Assembly: GCA_964437725.1 (NCBI GenBank)
Contig: CAYTIB010000060.1
Span: 1 to 54,438, forward strand
Direction: 5' to 3'
DNA: 54,438 nt
Source of the DNA: CAYTIB01 sp964437725
Lineage (GTDB): Bacteria > UBA8248 > JACPRG01 > G963555815
Part shown: positions 16,767 to 25,541 of the stretch, piece by piece
Position numbering within the stretch: position 1 is the stretch's first letter
Layout of the letters: every line of letters begins with the position of its first letter
Notes under the pieces: generated by a model
Databases searched by the model: none
Seen by the model: the letters and a program-made list of their open reading frames with translations, nothing else
Told to the model about the DNA's origin: nothing
Translations under genes and position numbers: made by a program

Positions 16767-17109
16767 AGCTTAGTAATCCTATTGGAGTTAATAAATTACA
16801 TCTTAATGATGAAATCATGAAAATTTATTTAGATTCAGGCAATACGACAATAACTAGGTCCTTTCGTAATTGTCACGCATTTGAGAAGATATACCATCGA
16901 CACAAACAGATAGGTAGCCTTCATATTTACGTTCTTGAAGGCATGGCAGTCCAGGATATTAACTACTAAGTTAGCTCTTAGAAACATGCTAAAGCAAAGC
17001 CTAACAGCTATAATCTTCCCTTGCAGACTAGAAAAACTCGATCCTAGAACAAGACTAGTATATAGGGATCTGAGCTAACGTAATTGCTCTAAAGAGGAAG
17101 AAAAATATC
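16767..17109. other. Intergenic region between trmJ and the 70-aa protein gene
   Basis: About 340 bases, A/T-rich, between divergent genes. It should contain both promoters. No clear -35/-10 pair, dyad, RNA element or small gene was identified. Confidence 0.5.
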
Positions 17110-17322
17110 ATGTGGACCGAACTACTCAAAAAAATTGAAGACTCCCTGGTTATCTTAGCGCACATGCGTGGCACGGGGAACGGCCCACCACCTGCCGACG
17201 TCGACGTACTTTGGAACGACTTTCAGTTTCTGCGCTATCAAGTATGCATCAAGGTAAATCCATCTCAAGATCTTCGTAAGCTCTACGAAAGATTAGGACA
17301 GGTAAAGCCTGTCGAATATTAA
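17110..17322 (+). CDS. Small hypothetical protein preceding a diiron protein
   Basis: This is a 70-residue protein, acidic to neutral, with no signal peptide or membrane segment. Helical ends (MWTELLKKIEDSLVIL and LRKLYERLGQVKPVEY) flank a short NGPPPADVD loop. An AGGAAG ribosome binding site is present. Its stop is 11 bases from the next start, so it is almost certainly cotranscribed with the ferritin-like gene and may be a small subunit of that enzyme, much as small PaaB-type subunits accompany PaaA and PaaC. No family was recognised. Confidence 0.7.
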   Translation: MWTELLKKIEDSLVILAHMRGTGNGPPPADVDVLWNDFQFLRYQVCIKVNPSQDLRKLYERLGQVKPVEY

Positions 17323-17333
17323 GGAGTTGGACC

Positions 17334-18002
17334 ATGGTAATGGATAGCCACGAGTTCGCCATTCGCGTAATCACCAATTCGGACAAATACGCTACCCGCC
17401 TCAAGGAATTGGTGCTCGACCCCGTGCAGAGTGTAGGTAGAGAACAACTTGTTCGGATGTGCAAATATCACATGTGGACAGAATTCATGCTAGGAGTTCG
17501 TCCACCGGCTAAACAGCTTACCCTTCTACCAAACGATGATGTAGAGTGCCGACTCCGGCTGGCCAAGCAAATCAGCGACGAGTACCGACATTCATTGTTT
17601 TTCTCCGAACTTTTGAGGGAATGGGGAGAGGATGGCGACCTCAATAATTACTCACCTCCTCAAGACCAATATCAGCTTTTCTTAGATACCTACTCCTTTG
17701 ATACACCGATAGAAATTGCGGCCTCGCTACAGGTAACGGGTGAGGTAGTCCTCATAACAATCTTACGGAGACTAAAAAATCTTGTAGCCAAATACAAGGG
17801 CAGTGACCTAGCAGAACAATTGGACCGGGAAGTGATTGCGGACGAAGGCGACCATGTTCTAACGGGGAGAAAAATCTTGGAAACTTACGCAACTACAGAA
17901 GAATCCCAACAACGCGTGGTAGAAGTCTCAGAGCTAAAGTTTGAGTCTCTCTGTAACGCCTACGAGGTTGATTTCTATGGTGCCATCAAAGGAAGTGTCT
18001 AA
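17334..18002 (+). CDS. Ferritin-like diiron protein, PaaA/PaaC-like
   Basis: This is a 222-residue four-helix-bundle protein with a full set of diiron ligands: Glu50 (WTEFML), Glu83-x2-His86 (SDEYRHSL), Glu137 (VTGEVVL) and Glu171-x2-His174 (ADEGDHVL). The pattern E...ExxH...E...ExxH is that of carboxylate-bridged diiron oxygenases. The LAKQISDEYRH helix is closest to the phenylacetyl-CoA epoxidase PaaA/PaaC group. AAGGAG lies seven bases before the ATG. The 70-aa gene is directly upstream. No other paa genes are present, so the reaction is unknown; an oxygenase or oxidase role is inferred. Confidence 0.82.
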   Translation: MVMDSHEFAIRVITNSDKYATRLKELVLDPVQSVGREQLVRMCKYHMWTEFMLGVRPPAKQLTLLPNDDVECRLRLAKQISDEYRHSLFFSELLREWGEDGDLNNYSPPQDQYQLFLDTYSFDTPIEIAASLQVTGEVVLITILRRLKNLVAKYKGSDLAEQLDREVIADEGDHVLTGRKILETYATTEESQQRVVEVSELKFESLCNAYEVDFYGAIKGSV

Positions 18003-18101
18003 ATTCTCGTTCCGTAGATAAAGGCACAATTACAGCAAGAGCAACGACTAGAATAGTCTGGTTGGATTGAAAAATCCCAATAGTTTACCCGACTCAGTCA
18101 A

Positions 18102-19256
18102 GTGACCAGGATGCAAAAGAACCCAACGAACGCACGAAGCATACTAGAAAATCTCATTCCCTACCCTAATGCGAAGGCTGAGGAAGTCCGTCAGTTCATC
18201 ATAGAAGGTATACAACCATTACTAACCACTACACCTGACAGCAAGATCGACGAAAATGGAAACCTGATTGCACGGCTAGGACCAAATCCTTCCCTTGATT
18301 CACGTCCCTTCTACGTCTGTTCGTATGCCCAGGACTTCGAACCAGGAAAACAGAAAAGCCCCTATAAACCAAAAATTGTTGATGGAACCAAACATGGTCA
18401 GGATGGTGAAAGTCTTTGGGGACGAGGAAACTGCGAGCACCGAGGTGCATTAGCTGCAGCTCTGGCCGCTTTCAATCAAATGGCAAAAACCGAAGATTTA
18501 CTCAATCGGCCGCTGATTTTCATGGTTCTGGCAACAGGCGAATCTGGTCACCACCAGATCATTCAGAAGGCAATGAAGATTGGCAATATGGAAATGGGGG
18601 ACTGTATTATCGCACGGGGCACTGGCAACCGAATCTGCTTGGGTAATAAGGGTAGCCTTCATGCGCATGTCGAGATCCAGGGAAAAAGCTATCATCCTAG
18701 CAATCCCAAAAGAGCCCTCAACGCCATCGATGGAGCCGAAGAAGTGCTGCGTCGAATAAAGGCGTTCGTCGCTTCAAATCCCATGGGTGACCCCGACCTT
18801 GGCGATTTCGTCCTTGTTCCTATTGCGATTCACTCTCAACCATCTGGACCAATAATCCCTGACCAATGTTTCATCGATCTTTCTGGCCGGCTTCTTCCTG
18901 GTCAGGACCCACACGTATTAGTCTCTCGTATAGAAAAGGCTTTGCAAATCACAGGTCGTTTCAAAATTAATATTATCTTGGACCGATATCATTATCCGGC
19001 CAAAGTCAATCCTGAGGTTCCATTAGCCCAAGCGGCGAAAGAAGCATTGGAGGAAAACAGAAGAAACTCGGAACCTTTGTATATGCACGCCTCTTTAGAC
19101 GCGGGGTACTTCTGCCATAAAGGGCAGAACGGGATCTCGCTAGGTCCCGGCGCTCCCGAGTTAGCACATTCTGCATACGACATGCTGTCGATTAGTGAAT
19201 TAGAGGATGGAGCGAAGATCTACTACTCACTATTTCAAAAAATGACAAGTGGATGA
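18102..19256 (+). CDS. M20-family peptidase homologue with degenerate metal site
   Basis: This 384-residue protein has the architecture of ArgE/DapE/CPG2 peptidases, but key residues have changed. The GHxDxVP motif is CSYAQDFEP (first metal His replaced by Ala76; Asp78 kept). The GRGxxDxKG motif is GRGNCEHRG (bridging Asp now Glu112). The catalytic DEE motif is ATGESG, with the general-base Glu position now Gly146. The dimerisation lid (GNKGSLHAHVEIQGKSYHP) and the C-terminal GPGAPELAHSAYD motif with its metal His are kept. It may have another activity or be a non-catalytic binding protein. The start is a GTG at 18102 or ATG at 18111; neither has a good ribosome binding site. It lies 100 bases after the diiron gene. 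Confidence 0.8.
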   Translation: MTRMQKNPTNARSILENLIPYPNAKAEEVRQFIIEGIQPLLTTTPDSKIDENGNLIARLGPNPSLDSRPFYVCSYAQDFEPGKQKSPYKPKIVDGTKHGQDGESLWGRGNCEHRGALAAALAAFNQMAKTEDLLNRPLIFMVLATGESGHHQIIQKAMKIGNMEMGDCIIARGTGNRICLGNKGSLHAHVEIQGKSYHPSNPKRALNAIDGAEEVLRRIKAFVASNPMGDPDLGDFVLVPIAIHSQPSGPIIPDQCFIDLSGRLLPGQDPHVLVSRIEKALQITGRFKINIILDRYHYPAKVNPEVPLAQAAKEALEENRRNSEPLYMHASLDAGYFCHKGQNGISLGPGAPELAHSAYDMLSISELEDGAKIYYSLFQKMTSG

Positions 19257-19475
19257 AGTAACACATCTACAGCAACAAATAATTTTACTTTGTTTTGTGT
19301 TGGATACTTGTGCTTACCTTGCTATTAGCGCGCAAATCAGTCAGGAATAAATGCAAATCCTCAACTCAGGAAAACATATTAAGAAAACAGTAAATTAATG
19401 CGCGTTCCCTCATGAAAACCTACTCCAATACACTTTTGGATGCTTGTCCAACTCTAAAATAAAGGCATTCATAGA

Positions 19476-20525
19476 ATGAAAAAAAAATCCAATTTCGACC
19501 AAATTGCAATTTGCTTAACATGCCGACTTCCAACCTCAGACATCCTTAAATACTCCAAGATAGCGGATGTGACAGGTATAGGAACTGTTTGGATAAACGA
19601 AAGTCACTACTATCGTTCCGCTTTCTCGGCCCTTTCCGCTGTCGCTACAGTCACCAAAAATATCCGGCTAGGGACAGGTGTTGTCAGCGTTTTTTCCCGC
19701 CATCCGGCATTTGTAGCCATGGACGCTGCTACCATCGACGAAATTTCAGGAGGTCGGTTCCTTTTAGGTCTAGGAGCCACGCCGGTCTGGGGAAACGGGG
19801 AAGACTGCCCACTGAAACAAGGCGAACGTCCGATATCTGCTATGCGAGAGGCCACTGATCTTGTCCGAGGTCTAGTGAGCAGGGATATCACCGATTATCA
19901 AGGTGACTACTTCACTATGCTAAGATCGGACCATCACAGTGAGACAGGAACTTCATTAAATTATAAGCCGGTCCGCGAACGAATCCCTGTCATCTACGGC
20001 GTTAAAGGCCCAAAACTACTCAAACTAGCTGGGGCAACAGCTGACGGGGTTCTACTTACCAACCCAACGACGCCCGAGTACGTGCGCGAGGCTCGGAAGC
20101 TCATCGAACAAGGAGCAAATGAAGCAGGCCGAGACTTATCCGACTTTTCGACGTCTGCCTTCATAACCTTCTCCGTTGACAACGACAGGGAAGCAGCTCG
20201 AAACGCAGTCCGCGAGATGTTGGCAACTTATGTAGAGCACATAGGCATTGACCACTCTGATATTTTAGGGCTGACACGAAACGAAGTAGGCGCTTATGTG
20301 GAAGCCTTTCATTCAGGGGGGGTTGAGAAAGCAGCCAAGTTGGTGAAAGATGATCTAATCGATCGGTTAACAGTTTCTGGCACCGCCGAGGAGTGTATCG
20401 ACCAACTCGGCCCTTACATTGATGCCGGGCTAGACGTTCCCGTAGCCTTCCACGTGTTAGGTCCCAACCGACAGCAAGCCATTAAAATTATTGGTGAAAA
20501 AATAGTTCCTGCATTATGCGGGTAA
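19476..20525 (+). CDS. LLM class flavin-dependent oxidoreductase
   Basis: This is a 349-residue bacterial-luciferase-like TIM-barrel enzyme using FMN or F420. The family features are WINESHYYRSAFSALSAVA, IRLGTGVVSVFSRHP, DEISGGRFLLGLGATP and PVIYGVKGPKLLKLAGATADGVLL. The overall pattern is nearest to F420-dependent methylene-tetrahydromethanopterin reductase-like proteins and to alkanesulfonate monooxygenases. The ATG at 19476 is clear, but the upstream ribosome binding site is weak. It is the last plus-strand gene before a convergent block. The substrate is unknown. Confidence 0.88.
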   Translation: MKKKSNFDQIAICLTCRLPTSDILKYSKIADVTGIGTVWINESHYYRSAFSALSAVATVTKNIRLGTGVVSVFSRHPAFVAMDAATIDEISGGRFLLGLGATPVWGNGEDCPLKQGERPISAMREATDLVRGLVSRDITDYQGDYFTMLRSDHHSETGTSLNYKPVRERIPVIYGVKGPKLLKLAGATADGVLLTNPTTPEYVREARKLIEQGANEAGRDLSDFSTSAFITFSVDNDREAARNAVREMLATYVEHIGIDHSDILGLTRNEVGAYVEAFHSGGVEKAAKLVKDDLIDRLTVSGTAEECIDQLGPYIDAGLDVPVAFHVLGPNRQQAIKIIGEKIVPALCG

Positions 20526-20855
20526 GCCGGAAATCCAAATGCTCATTTCGAAAGGATGAATCTTGTGTGGATGGTATTACCAGAAGCAAACATACTATTT
20601 ACAGCAACAAATTCCTAACTTCATTTAATTCTCCGCAAAACAGATGATTTCGAAAAACCTGCATAGGGTTTATCGAAAACCTTCCGTAACATGGGTTCGG
20701 TGCGATTTCGCATGGCTTTATTTCGACAAGAAAATGGGCAAAATCAATTGGTGACGTTAGACCCTGTTGGCTTCTACATGTGACCCCCGTCTTTTTTATG
20801 GCAAGAGAGATTGTTCAGACTTCTTTTTAATACCCTGAGCAGCCCGTACACACTG
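20526..20855. other. Convergent intergenic region with an imperfect inverted repeat
   Basis: About 330 bases between the convergent LLM and yajQ genes. An imperfect hairpin joins TTTCGA-AAACC (20648-20659) to GGGTTT-TCGAAA (20666-20678) around GCATA. It lacks a clear U-run, so it is at best a weak terminator. Nothing else was recognised. Confidence 0.4.
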
Positions 20856-21347
20856 TTACTTCTTCATATTCACAAATTGCAACGGAATCTCCAACTCCTC
20901 CTTCTTTATCACCGCGATCACCGCCTGCAAATCATCCACCTTCTTCCCCGTTACCCGCACCTGCATATCCTGAATCGCCGGCTGTACCTTGATCTTCATT
21001 CCCTTGATCAACTTGACGATCTTCTGCGCAATCTCGCGCTCGACCCCCTCCTGCAAATGAACCATCCGCTTCACCTGCCCCTGCGATGTCCCCTCAATCT
21101 CCCCAAAATTTAGGCACTTGGGGTCTACCTTGCGCCGCACGAAATGGGTGACCATCACATCGCGTAAGGCCTGCATCTTCGTCTCGTCTATAGTCTGCAA
21201 TGAGATAATCTTTTCCTTGCGGTTGAATTCGATCTGGGTCTTGCTATTCCGAAAGTCATAGCGCGTCGATACTTCCTTTGTGGTGTTGTTGACGGCATTG
21301 CCAACCTCCTGGAGATCGACTTCATTTACGATATCAAAAGAGGGCAT
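20856..21347 (-). CDS. yajQ: YajQ family nucleotide-binding protein
   Basis: This is a 163-residue cytosolic protein of two ferredoxin-like folds. MPSFDIVNEVDLQEVGNAVN and STRYDFRNSKTQIEF are the signature YajQ start, and KKVDDLQAVIAVIKK near the end is also typical. Members bind cyclic di-GMP or other nucleotides and in some species act as signalling effectors. AAAGGA lies six bases before the ATG. It follows the isoaspartyl peptidase gene on the same strand with a 38-base gap. Confidence 0.95.
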   Translation of the reverse strand: MPSFDIVNEVDLQEVGNAVNNTTKEVSTRYDFRNSKTQIEFNRKEKIISLQTIDETKMQALRDVMVTHFVRRKVDPKCLNFGEIEGTSQGQVKRMVHLQEGVEREIAQKIVKLIKGMKIKVQPAIQDMQVRVTGKKVDDLQAVIAVIKKEELEIPLQFVNMKK

Positions 21348-21385
21348 AACGATCCTTTCTTCATGGGCAAAAATAAGTCAACTAA

Positions 21386-22312
21386 TCAATGACTAAGCTT
21401 TTCAGGAAGATAATCGGATACCACACAACCATCCTGAACAAGGCCAATAGGGAGAGTCTCGGTATTATAAGTTGAGGCAATTTCACCCTCGCGAGTTAAC
21501 GCGATGATACCACCACGACCCCCAGTCAAACTCCACAGTTCATTAAGGGCAGTTTCGACAGCTTCCACAGGCAAGCTTCCCGTTCGAAACAACTCCTCAA
21601 CACGTCTTGCAGTAAGAGTACGTATGAACGCCTCCCCGTACCCCGTGCAGGCAACTGCGATTTCCTTCGTGCACCAAAGACCTGCACCGGGAAGGGGCGT
21701 ATCCCCCACACGCCCCGGTAGCTTCATAAACAGCCCACCAGTCGAGCTTCCTGCTGCCAGGTTGCCATAGTCATCGAGCACCAATGCACCAACCGTATCC
21801 GACTGGATTCCATACTGTTCAAGTAGCTCTTGTCGAACGCCAAGGGAATGTTCCCAGTCGAGTTCCTGGCCGTCACAAAGAGATTTGACAGCTCTGTTCC
21901 AGGTGGCGTAACACTCTTTTCTTACCTCGCCTCCTTCTCGTTTTGGCAAGTTCATAGCACGGGCAAACTCTTCTGCACCCCCACCCACAAGGAGTTTGTG
22001 TCCAGAATCGTGGAGAACATGCCAGGCCAGGCGGATAGCACTCCTGACATTCCTAACACCTGCTACAGCTCCAAAATCTCCAGGTATCATAAGCGCCGCA
22101 TCCATTTCGACCTCACCACGAAGATTCAAAGAGGAACCTATACCTGCGTTCGTCTCTGGAGCATCTTGGAGTACTTCAACCGCAGCAATCACAGCCTCTT
22201 CGATTTCGTTGTCGAGTGCATTAAGACCCGCCTCTACACACCGAATCATCGTGGTTTCGTGACTTCCAACTTCCAAGTTGCCAGCACCTGCGTGGGCAAA
22301 AACAACTTTCAT
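21386..22312 (-). CDS. Isoaspartyl peptidase / L-asparaginase family Ntn hydrolase
   Basis: This 308-residue type 2 asparaginase is made as an inactive precursor that cleaves itself before a Thr. The N-terminus MKVVFAHAGAGNL, the NAGIGSSLNLRGEVEMDAA region and the nucleophile Thr173 in SDTVGALVLD, followed by AAGSSTGG, are all diagnostic. Expected roles are clearing isoaspartyl dipeptides or asparagine. The ATG at 22312 has a perfect GGAGG five bases upstream; an earlier in-frame start (22393) would add 27 residues that do not fit. It is divergent from modC and lies upstream of yajQ. Confidence 0.92.
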   Translation of the reverse strand: MKVVFAHAGAGNLEVGSHETTMIRCVEAGLNALDNEIEEAVIAAVEVLQDAPETNAGIGSSLNLRGEVEMDAALMIPGDFGAVAGVRNVRSAIRLAWHVLHDSGHKLLVGGGAEEFARAMNLPKREGGEVRKECYATWNRAVKSLCDGQELDWEHSLGVRQELLEQYGIQSDTVGALVLDDYGNLAAGSSTGGLFMKLPGRVGDTPLPGAGLWCTKEIAVACTGYGEAFIRTLTARRVEELFRTGSLPVEAVETALNELWSLTGGRGGIIALTREGEIASTYNTETLPIGLVQDGCVVSDYLPEKLSH

Positions 22313-22591
22313 TTTTCCTCCAAAGTATATTGTACCTAAATCAACGAACACGTAATGCCGTTCAACTGGACAAACTAGACCCGACCGGGCCATTATGATT
22401 GTACAATGGATCCGTCTTGACAGCTTAGCTCAGAGTCGCAATCGGAAGGGATAGAGCTAGAACTTACATTTCGATGTTGTCTAGAAAATGTACCTCCGAG
22501 ATCTATAATTAGATGGAAATAGCCCGAAATGCTCCTACACCCAGCGTGCTTGGAGTGAAAATTTTCAACTTCAGATGGACGTGCCAACCTT

Positions 22592-23671
22592 ATGCTGGAA
22601 TACGAATTCAAAAAATCATTCTACGTGCGCGGAAGAAAAGGATTCGACCTCGAAGCGGCCGACTCAATGGGGCTAGAGTTTACGGTCCTTTTTGGCCCGT
22701 CAGGCTCAGGGAAAAGCACTCTTTTGAATATCTTGTCAGGCATTACGAAGGCCGACCATGGACGTGCGACTCTTAACGGGGTGACGCTCTTCGACTCAGA
22801 CCGTCAGGTCAATATTCCTCTTCGCAAACGAAGGATTGGATACGTCTTTCAGGATCTGGCTCTATTTCCTCACTTAAACACGGTCAAAAACATTGCCTAC
22901 GGTATTCCAAATGGAAAATCCAAAGAATCCCGAATCCGTGAGCTAGTTTCACAGTTGGGTCTAGAGGGGCAAGAGTGGAAACTTCCTCAACAACTTTCTG
23001 GAGGACAGCAACAACGTGTTGCCATCGCCCGGACACTCGCCGCAGAACCTGATCTTATTATGATGGACGAACCACTTTCTGCGCTAGATGAACCCACACG
23101 AGAGCATATACTGTGGGATATTTCGACACTTAAGGACAAATTTGCTATCCCGATTCTCTACGTTACTCACAATCTTAGAGAGGCCTACTCATTGGCGGAT
23201 CGGATTGTCGTGGTCGATCAAGGGAGAGTAATTGAGATCGGTTCGAAAAACACAGTACTAGAGAAGCCATCCCACTATCGAACTGCTCAGTGCATCGGGG
23301 TAGAAAACTTATTCTCTTGCCGCATCATTGGAATTGAAAATGGGGAGATGGTAATTGCGATGGGAGAAACAAGAATCGCCTTAGAACCAGACTCCCGCTT
23401 CGCTCCTGGTCAAAAAGCCTATCTGGGTGTTTCGCCTCCGAACGTACGATTGGTAGGTGCACCAGATGAGCGGCCAAACGTGCTAAACACAATTGTGCAC
23501 TCCATCATGGAGCGCAAGAACATCATGGTCGTACACTTAAAAATCGTCCCCAATGGTCCGATGTTGGTAGCGGACCTGAGGAAACACGTCTTCCCAAGGT
23601 GGGGGCTAAAGAGCGGATCTACCGTGTTGGTTTCTCTAGCCAAATCCGATTTATTTCTATGTCACGAATGA
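22592..23671 (+). CDS. modC: Molybdate ABC transporter ATP-binding protein ModC-like
   Basis: This is a 359-residue ATPase with Walker A GPSGSGKST, Q-loop VFQDLALFPHL, signature LSGGQQQRVAIAR and Walker B LIMMDEPLSALD, then switch His in YVTHN. The C-terminal 100 residues form a molybdate-binding (MOP-like) or TOBE domain. The short Walker A spacing and the LEYEFKKSF start resemble ModC. The fused ModA-ModB gene lies tail-to-tail on the opposite strand, 160 bases away, and is the obvious partner. Sulfate or tungstate transport is possible. The ribosome binding site is weak. Confidence 0.85.
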   Translation: MLEYEFKKSFYVRGRKGFDLEAADSMGLEFTVLFGPSGSGKSTLLNILSGITKADHGRATLNGVTLFDSDRQVNIPLRKRRIGYVFQDLALFPHLNTVKNIAYGIPNGKSKESRIRELVSQLGLEGQEWKLPQQLSGGQQQRVAIARTLAAEPDLIMMDEPLSALDEPTREHILWDISTLKDKFAIPILYVTHNLREAYSLADRIVVVDQGRVIEIGSKNTVLEKPSHYRTAQCIGVENLFSCRIIGIENGEMVIAMGETRIALEPDSRFAPGQKAYLGVSPPNVRLVGAPDERPNVLNTIVHSIMERKNIMVVHLKIVPNGPMLVADLRKHVFPRWGLKSGSTVLVSLAKSDLFLCHE

Positions 23672-23831
23672 CTGCCAATTAATAGATAGCACCACTCGCT
23701 ACTTCACCCGAGATACCAAACCCAATATATTCTTTTCAGGTTCTCCATTCCAAAGGGATTTTCCATCTAGCTACTCCCACATATTTACCCGCTCCATTCT
23801 TGTGGTAAATCGCACCGAGCACACTTCCACC

Positions 23832-25319
23832 TCAGCCTTCGACCTTTAAACGTACCTGGCTCCAACGTGATGCGAAAAAAAGTGCCAGAAATGAGATGCC
23901 TGTATGGGCCACGACCAACCATGTGGCATTTCTCAGATCGCCCGCTAGAAAAGCACTGTAGATTTCCAGTGGCATGGTGTTTGTGCGCCCTGAAACATTT
24001 CCGGCAAGCATTAGGGTCGCTCCGAACTCCCCCATGGCACGTGCAAACGAAAGGATTAAACCCGCAACAAGACCTCGCCGAGCCAAAGGAATCGTGATGG
24101 TAAATATAGTCATCCATTCACTCTTTCCTAGAAGCTGAGAGGCATACTCAACATTTCGATCCACTGATTCGATAGCGGCCCTACCGGTCTGAATCATAAA
24201 AGGCATAGAAACAACTGTGGAAGCCAGAATCGCCGCCCACCAAGTGAAAGTCACATTCCACCCGGTCCATTCATAAAGAGGGCCGCCCAGAAAACCATTC
24301 CGCCCCAATATCCGAACCAAATAATATCCAGTTACCGTTGGGGGAAGAACCAAAGGTAAAGTCAGAAAAACATGCAAAACATTCTTTCCGAAAAAATCCC
24401 TCCGAGCCAATAAATAGGCAATTGTGATACCGACTATCATCACAAAAAAAGTCGATACGAGTGCAACCCCGATGGATAGACGCGCGGAAAACCAAGTACT
24501 ATTCTCAACTTTCTTGTTGTCTGCTAAGATTCTTTTCGATTTCACAGACCCGCGAACAGGCTCAAAACCAGTTTGTGCCAAAATCGTCTGTCCACGAGGG
24601 CTAAGAACAAAACCAACAAATTTCTTCGCCACTTCGAGGTTCCTTGAAGCGCCTAAAATAGCAATAACATAATCAATAGGTGGGTAACTAGCAGACGGCA
24701 CTTCAACGACAAGCTTAACTCTTCCTCTTACCTGGGCAACATCTGTCCTGTAAACAAGCCCGGCATCAACCTCTCCTACTGCTACATAATTGAGGACCTG
24801 AAGTACATTCTCTCCAAAAATCATTTCAGTAGATAGGTTACGCCAGAATCCCAACGACTCTAGTGCCTCCCTCGCATAATATCCGGCTGGTACATGTCGG
24901 GGATTCCCAATAGCAAAGCGACCTTCAAAATTCTCATCTAGCTCGGATAAAGACCGTATCGTGGTAGTCAAAGGAGTGATTAAAACTAACCGATTCCTTG
25001 CCATCAGATATCGCAAACTGGGCTGAACCAATCCTCTCCTTTCTAAGTCGTCCACCAAACGAGGCCTAGCGGAAACAAACACATCTACCGGAGCACCGTT
25101 TTCGATTTGTCGTTGCAAAATTCCAGATGACCCTACATTAAGTGTAATCTGGTGCTCCGGATGGGTCTTTTCAAAGTCTCGTTCAATTTTCTGGAAGACG
25201 TACTTCAGACTTGCCGCAGCCGACACCGTCAGGCGAGCCGACTCTCCCCACTGCGAAAGTAGTAAAACGACAACAAAAGTCACAAAAAAAATGAAGGGAA
25301 ACTTCACTAAACCACCCAA
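23832..25319 (-). CDS. modAB: Fused molybdate-binding protein and permease (ModA-ModB)
   Basis: One 495-residue chain joins two proteins that are normally separate. Residues 1-28 are a hydrophobic signal or anchor segment. Residues 29 to about 260 form a molybdate-type solute-binding protein (LTVSAAASLKYVFQKIERDFEK, FVSARPRLVDDLERRG, VGEVDAGLVYRTD). From about residue 280 comes a ModB permease with five or so membrane helices and the cytoplasmic loop ending SFARAMGEFGATLMLAGN, the ModB signature. The binding domain is thus tethered to the transporter. Its ATPase is probably the convergent modC. Related tungstate or molybdate specificity cannot be separated from sequence. Confidence 0.9.
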   Translation of the reverse strand: MGGLVKFPFIFFVTFVVVLLLSQWGESARLTVSAAASLKYVFQKIERDFEKTHPEHQITLNVGSSGILQRQIENGAPVDVFVSARPRLVDDLERRGLVQPSLRYLMARNRLVLITPLTTTIRSLSELDENFEGRFAIGNPRHVPAGYYAREALESLGFWRNLSTEMIFGENVLQVLNYVAVGEVDAGLVYRTDVAQVRGRVKLVVEVPSASYPPIDYVIAILGASRNLEVAKKFVGFVLSPRGQTILAQTGFEPVRGSVKSKRILADNKKVENSTWFSARLSIGVALVSTFFVMIVGITIAYLLARRDFFGKNVLHVFLTLPLVLPPTVTGYYLVRILGRNGFLGGPLYEWTGWNVTFTWWAAILASTVVSMPFMIQTGRAAIESVDRNVEYASQLLGKSEWMTIFTITIPLARRGLVAGLILSFARAMGEFGATLMLAGNVSGRTNTMPLEIYSAFLAGDLRNATWLVVAHTGISFLALFFASRWSQVRLKVEG

Positions 25320-25471
25320 AAGCTATAGTGAATGAGGACTCAACAAGCGCACTGGGATTCTACATCAAAATTTAGTGGAGTATCTCCCAATTTACATGTT
25401 ATTTCGGACTAAAAGTACTGCTTCGCAAAAACCCTTTTCCTCTAATTAGTAATTAAACCACCCTAAATACG

Positions 25472-25508
25472 AAGAGAGCCCGGAGTCAAAATCGACCCCG
25501 GGCTCTCC
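25472..25508 (-). terminator. Hairpin terminator after the porin gene
   Basis: On the minus strand GAGAGCCCGGGG pairs with CCGGGCTCTC around a loop of about ten bases, followed by T-rich sequence (TTCGTATTT). It lies about 35 bases downstream of the porin stop, and its stem is strong. Confidence 0.75.
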
Positions 25509-25541
25509 TGAAAATTCAAGAAGCTCTTCTTAAGTTAGCAA

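Noticed and set aside
20648..20678. Terminator of the LLM oxidoreductase gene
   Set aside because: The inverted repeat is imperfect and is not followed by a T-run on the plus strand, so it was listed only as a repeat in the intergenic entry.
22394..22591. Molybdenum cofactor riboswitch or ModE site before modC
   Set aside because: No matching conserved motif was found, and the region is short.
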